Position numbers and translations under genes: made by a program
The notes under the pieces: generated by a model
What the model saw: the letters and a program-made list of their open reading frames with translations, nothing else
Databases searched by the model: none
Told to the model about the DNA's origin: nothing
Source: Centroberyx gerrardi
Taxonomy: Eukaryota; Chordata; Actinopteri; Beryciformes; Berycidae
Length of the DNA: 64,000 nt
Assembly (NCBI RefSeq): GCF_048128805.1
Contig: NC_135998.1
Location: 22,743,063 to 22,807,062, forward strand
Direction: 5' to 3'
In this document: positions 50,301 through 64,000 of the stretch, one piece after another
Layout: every line of letters starts with the position of its first letter
How positions within the stretch are numbered: position 1 is the stretch's first letter

Positions 50301-51350
50301 AGTACATTTTCTGGACGGTCATCTACCATTTCATGTAACAACCCCAAAATGGTATTATTCTCATACTGTCATGATTACATAATTTGCATTTAATTTCAGA
50401 CATCTACATTTTTCTTATGTATATAATATATTTCAATGAAGACATGATTGTATTTACTATGTAAATGCAGATCTATCTCTGTATTTTAATGCTTGTAGAT
50501 CAGGGATAAAAAAAAATTTAAAAAAAAGACAAGAAAACGGACAAAGCCTTCTTTCAGTTTTGTTGTTTTTTTTTTTCTTGGGTTTTGCATCCATTTCATT
50601 CAGCATCAGGGATATTTAGGCATAGGTTATTGATGCTGACCTTGTATGCAATATAGCCGTACTGAATGCCACCCATTTGACCATAAGCAAGAGCTATGAA
50701 ACATTGTTGAATATAGATCAACTCAGTTGAACATAAAATTCAAATGGAGGGAAAGGAATGACTATCTTAATCAACACTGTCTGTATCATATGTGACAAAG
50801 CCTTTATTACTGTTGCCGAGCCAAGTGAACACTGGCTTTTTAAGTGGAAAGACTATGTAAAAATGGACAATTGAACTTTGATTTCCTAATGTTCAGCCCC
50901 TACTTTTCTACCATTCTGACACAATAATAAAGTAAACACTTAACACTAAATCCTGTTTCACCATGAGTCTTTATTCCTGATTTGCGTTCGGAGCAGAACT
51001 GCTGTTTGGTTGGGTAGTTGCATTGCTTCAGGGGAAAGTCCTCAGCAGTGGAAAACTAATTTATTACTCATTATTTATTTCAAAATAGTATTAATTATTA
51101 TTATTATTAATTATTATTAATTAATTGCTCCCTGGAAGCAGTAATTGGTTACACTGCTTGTTATATTACTTTGCCTTTACACCCCTAAAATTGTTCTGGC
51201 TTTTCTGTAAAAATCATGTAAACTCAGTCTCCTCTCCTGTGCTCTTCTTTGTGAACAATCAGGGTATGACAGCTAATTATGAGGAACTAATTGCAGTATG
51301 GGGGTGTACAAGGGAGATACATGAAATTCTGCGCCATGCATCACCCTTAT
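47365..51350. other. Region downstream of lrrc8a, nothing coding recognised
   Basis: AT-rich sequence with short homopolymer runs. An AATAAA at 50926-50931 could terminate a very long lrrc8a 3' UTR, but nearer sites are equally possible. (TTA)n-type simple sequence lies near 51,090-51,125. Short frames such as 48292-48534 have no recognised family. Confidence 0.45.
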
Positions 51351-51356
51351 TCAGTA

Positions 51357-51601
51357 TACACTGAATGTACAAAATATTAGGGAGATCTTCCTGATATTGA
51401 GTTGCAGCTCCTTTTGAACAATCCACATCTCAGTTGTCCCAAAGCTTAAAACTCCTCTAACTCTAATTCTCCTCCTTTGTGATTGGTATAGATTTAATAG
51501 GGGAAATCAATAAGGGTTAATGTATTTTACCTGGATTCACCTCATCAGTGTACTTCATGAAACGAGGAAGCGTCCCTAATATTTTATTCATTCAGTTTTT
51601 A
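51357..51601. mobile_element. MITE with about 27-bp inverted ends
   Basis: The left end TACACTGAATGTACAAAATA continues ttaggga. The right end reversed reads TAAAAACTGAATGAATAAAA and continues tattaggga. The element is about 245 bp and non-coding. The ends resemble a repeat common in fish whose termini read ACTGAATGTACAAAA. Confidence 0.65.
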
Positions 51602-51924
51602 TCCCCTCACCTGTCTGAAGGGCCCCCTCTTGTTTTGCCCCCCCTGCAAGTTTCCCCCTTTTTCCCTCACTGGTGGCCCCCGAGATACAGTTTTTTATAT
51701 TTCCACTTCAATCTGATATTTAGAGGGCGTGATGACCCAAGGGTGTAGGTTTGATTTGGAAAGTGGTAGGGACACAAATTGGTGGAGGGTCTTGTCTTGG
51801 GGTCTACTTTTTTCTACTTGGTATTCTATGACTGTATTGTACTCTTGAACACAATAAATGTTATACAATTACCAGTACAAACACCATGTTAAAACTAAAT
51901 TGTTACCTGGTTTCTGCTCTGCTC

Positions 51925-51938
51925 TGTCCCTGCCTGGT

Positions 51939-52026
<88 letters not shown>

Positions 52027-52300
52027 GCCTGCATTAACAACCACTTTGTCATACAGTTCACAGTCTGAACTTACCTGTCAACCAACCTCTCCCTGCCTGG
52101 CTTTGGCTGTCTCTCTCTGTCTCCTCTCTCTCTGATGCGATACCTGTATTGACAACCACTAAGTTATACTCTTTTGTTCTGTTTTTGTACATCATGGCTA
52201 TATTTTGATAATATCACAGCTTACCTGGTCACCTCTCTCCCCGCCTTGCCTGGGCTCTCTATCTCTCTTTCTTTCTCTCCGACTCCTCAATTAACAACGA
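51925..52300 (+). repeat. Degenerate triplication containing a (CT)n array
   Basis: Three imperfect units about 150-160 bp apart share cctgcctgg-type text, then CT-rich text, then ctgatgcctgcattaacaac or a variant (near 51,925, 52,087 and 52,235). The first unit carries an expanded (CT)n array at 51943-52023. Confidence 0.55.
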
Positions 52301-52639
52301 AGCTACAGTGAAAAGGGATGTAAGTCCTTATTTGCTATGAAGGGAACTGACAATTTGCAATAGAACATTAACGTTACATGTTAAGCTAAATGGCATGTCG
52401 TGTGTTTACTAGCAAACATTATTTAACGTTACTGATGTAACGTTAACGTTATAGGCTAGTTTCGTCAGGGCGCTTATGTCGCTGTTTCTTTTCATCTCCG
52501 TTCAGACTGCTGAAAAGTGTTAGGGAAATTAAAAACTTACGGTTCTCGAAAAGTAATGACATTACTGTAACGGCAGCCAACACTGGTCCTGACCATAATG
52601 CAACTAGCCGGAGTGGCCTCACGATGTCGCTGTGATTTA

Positions 52640-52821
52640 TTGGCAGTTGCTTGCGTTTAACTGGAGGACGCGAGCGACACCCCGAGGTCTTTCTGGGTAC
52701 TGCACACCCACGAGGGGGAGTGGCGGAAGAGTCAAAGTCCAAAATCCTATTATCGTCTCCGTACGGTTACAGTTTAATCGAAGTAGACGGGTCCTTCACA
52801 TGGTCGGAAATCACCCGGATG

Positions 52822-52883
<62 letters not shown>

Positions 52884-52912
52884 CGTAGCTGTCCCTCTCA
52901 GTCCAGTCCGGC
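52640..52912 (+). promoter_or_regulatory. phyhd1 promoter and 5' UTR region
   Basis: GC-richer sequence immediately upstream of the phyhd1 ATG at 52913. A (CA)n array at 52826-52880 lies about 30 bases before the ATG, probably in the 5' UTR. The start site itself cannot be read. Confidence 0.4.
52826..52880 (+). repeat. (CA)n microsatellite upstream of the phyhd1 ATG
   Basis: A perfect CA array of about 55 bases ending 33 bases before the start codon. Confidence 0.9.
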
Positions 52913-62144
<9,232 letters not shown>

Positions 62145-62326
62145 AGGACGTGTTTCGACAGAGGCACACTTTCCTGAAGAAGGACCAACATGCATCAGCA
62201 GTTATGTTTTGTTTCCTGGCTAGTTTTGTAATGGCTAGTTAATGGCTTATTCACATTCCTGATGAATTTCTTAATTTTTTGTGACCTGAGAAATCTTTGA
62301 TAGACTGTAAAAGAAATATTGATTTG

Positions 62327-62332
62327 AATAAA
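62327..62332 (+). terminator. phyhd1 poly(A) signal
   Basis: AATAAA about 185 bases after the stop, followed by a GT-rich stretch (ttttgttgtgttc), a typical cleavage context. Another AATAAA at 62140-62145 overlaps the stop codon itself and is unlikely to be used. Confidence 0.65.
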
Positions 62333-62402
62333 CATTTTTACAATTTTGTTGTGTTCAACTCTCCATTGACACTCCACAAAATAACGGGTGCTTAGATCTA
62401 CT

Positions 62403-62408
62403 TTTATT
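62403..62408 (-). terminator. Candidate poly(A) signal of a convergent minus-strand gene
   Basis: TTTATT on the plus strand reads AATAAA on the minus strand. It lies 70 bases beyond the phyhd1 signal, so the two would be tail-to-tail. The region 62.4-63.9 kb is AT-rich, without coding frames, and would be the 3' UTR. Confidence 0.35.
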
Positions 62409-63905
62409 GAGGTTCTCCTGATCAACACTGTCACCAAGTGCAGGATTATTCCTATTCAACATCAGTTTCCATGTTTGTGTGGCAGACTCATATTTTCAGT
62501 TTACTGAATCTGTTCAAATATTGACCAACACAGACAGCAGTGAGCATTTCTATGGTCAAGTTCGTGCATTTTAAGACATTTGGTAGATGACAAACATATA
62601 AACCGAATGTGTGGGTGAATATAAACCACAACACGCAAAACCCAAATCTTGTTTATGTTACAAATAAAGAAACTTGGAAACTTAAACAGAGACTTCTCAG
62701 ACACTTTGAGATAGCAAAGGATTGCTCATGTTTGTATAAACCAAAGTCCAATCACTCAGTCAGTCACACAGGTGCCTCCTCTCAATCCATAAATGAGTAT
62801 TAAACAAATGACTTAAAATAGGAGGAGAATCTTTCTTTAACTTGAATGAAATTCAAACATTTAAGCATAAAGTCTTTAATGATGCACTCAACATGCAATA
62901 CTAGGTTTTCAGGAAAATGTAGGGATGACGGCAAAAACAACATACTGGTAAGACCATGCTAATAAATTGTCATTACAACATAAAAAAAACCCACCAAGAA
63001 CTTTTACAGATAAAGATAAACCAAATGGCATGTTAATTCATGCTGAAAACCCCCCCCAAAAAAACATGTTTCAGGTAATAAATATGGCATCCTCGTCTCA
63101 GAATGCATAGCATGATTGTGAGATTAAGCCTGGTGACCATTGAGGATATTTCTGTAAAACATATTAAATAATGATTTGGCTATCGCTAAACAAGTTTGCC
63201 ATAAAGGAAGGGACAAATTAGGCTTGTGTTCATTATTTTGGCCTAAAGCATTTCTTCAGTATCCAAACAAATGTGGGATTCCAAGGCTCAGTATCATGAG
63301 GAAATGTCTCAATGTATAGGTTTACTACTATATTTTGAGGGTCCCGTCAAACCACAGAAATATTAAGCAAAAGAAGTGATTTTACCGAACAAAAATATAC
63401 TGTAGGATAACTCTGCATACAAGTTACAGTACAGGATTTCACATTAGTGTCATGCAGGAGCATAATGAGTTGCTGCCCTATCGAAGTATTAACCCGCCCT
63501 CACAACTAGTTGAGAGGGGCTTCTTGACAAATACCATGCTTTCAACTACAGTATCTACAATACTAGGTAATGTGAGATAGAAAATATACTTCTTAAGGCA
63601 AATATGTTCAGCAGTAAGTCCTTCACATTGCCGTGAGAGAGGCAAAAACAATATTCTAATATAATCAAATGAAATGATTGATTAAAAAAAGACATATCAA
63701 GAAGCTCACTTTAAATAATGTTCTTCAAAGGCTTTACAAAGGCATATATCCATTTGCAAAAAACGGGACAAGATAGAAAAAAACCCCACTGATGATCAAA
63801 ATGTGCCATTTTAGCAGCGTCTGTACCATCCATTAAGTCCATGGTTCTTTATGTGTGTAAAGGACATTTTTCCACTTTGCTAAACTCCATCTCCCGATAC
63901 ATAAT
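62409..63905 (-). other. Probable 3' UTR of a convergent gene; nothing coding seen
   Basis: AT-rich stretch without recognisable coding exons or repeats, between a minus-strand poly(A) signal and a possible minus-strand terminal exon at 63,906. This is an inference from geometry only. Confidence 0.3.
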
Positions 63906-63980
63906 TCAGGAGTTGTTGGTGTCAGTGCTCGAGTACCGCAGAGACAGAACTGTGACCCACAAAGAAACCTCACACCTCCG
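63906..63980 (-). CDS. Possible terminal exon of an unidentified minus-strand gene
   Basis: On the minus strand, an acceptor-like ctgtag is followed by 24 codons ending VTVLSLRYSSTDTNNS and a TGA at 63906-63908. The Ser/Thr/Asn-rich end looks like a protein C-terminus, but I do not recognise the family. The exon would be phase 0 at the acceptor. With the window ending 20 bases further on, this cannot be confirmed. Confidence 0.25.
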   Translation of the reverse strand, partial: RRCEVSLWVTVLSLRYSSTDTNNS

Positions 63981-64000
63981 CTACAGACGGAGCTCAAAGA

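Overview
The window is vertebrate DNA, almost certainly from a ray-finned fish. It has long intron-rich genes, abundant CA/GT and CT microsatellites, many fish-type DNA transposons and tRNA-derived SINEs, and an L2-clade LINE with an open reverse-transcriptase frame. Every recognised gene has a human counterpart on 9q34 (RAPGEF1, UCK1, DNLZ, LRRC8A, PHYHD1), except one transposase-derived gene. Gene names rest on protein motifs and remembered family sequences; no search was run.

Layout. 1-13,900 (+): the 3' two thirds of rapgef1 (C3G, a Rap1 exchange factor), 18 coding exons, with three frame-neutral cassette exons and a likely minor-class AT-AC intron. 15,447-17,047: a PIF/Harbinger-like relic. 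17,442-19,623 (-): uck1, complete in 7 exons, tail-to-tail with rapgef1. 20,299-21,981 (-): dnlz, 3 exons. 22,539-29,336 (+): a 9-exon gene for a 983-residue protein with a MULE-type transposase core and a SWIM zinc finger, head-to-head with dnlz. 29.3-40.3 kb: mostly non-coding, with a decayed L2 relic, a probable lrrc8a promoter near 34.3 kb and a fold-back element at 38.9-39.3 kb. 40,371-45,583 (+): lrrc8a in 2 coding exons, whose intron holds a 1,042-bp inverted-repeat element. 45.6-52.9 kb: repeats, including a hAT relic with a perfect 8-bp target duplication. 52,913-62,144 (+): phyhd1, 11 exons, with the large L2 LINE in intron 1. 62.4-64 kb: probably the 3' UTR of a convergent minus-strand gene.

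The genes are not an operon or pathway. They are an ordinary housekeeping and signalling set: Rap1 activation, pyrimidine salvage, mitochondrial Hsp70 maintenance, volume-regulated anion channel, and a 2-oxoglutarate oxygenase. Most intergenic and intronic length is transposon-derived or simple repeat. The items most worth a second look are the AT-AC intron of rapgef1, the transposase-derived SWIM gene with its stop-free pyrimidine intron, the copy of uck1's own tail inside its intron 2, and the inverted-repeat element in the lrrc8a intron.
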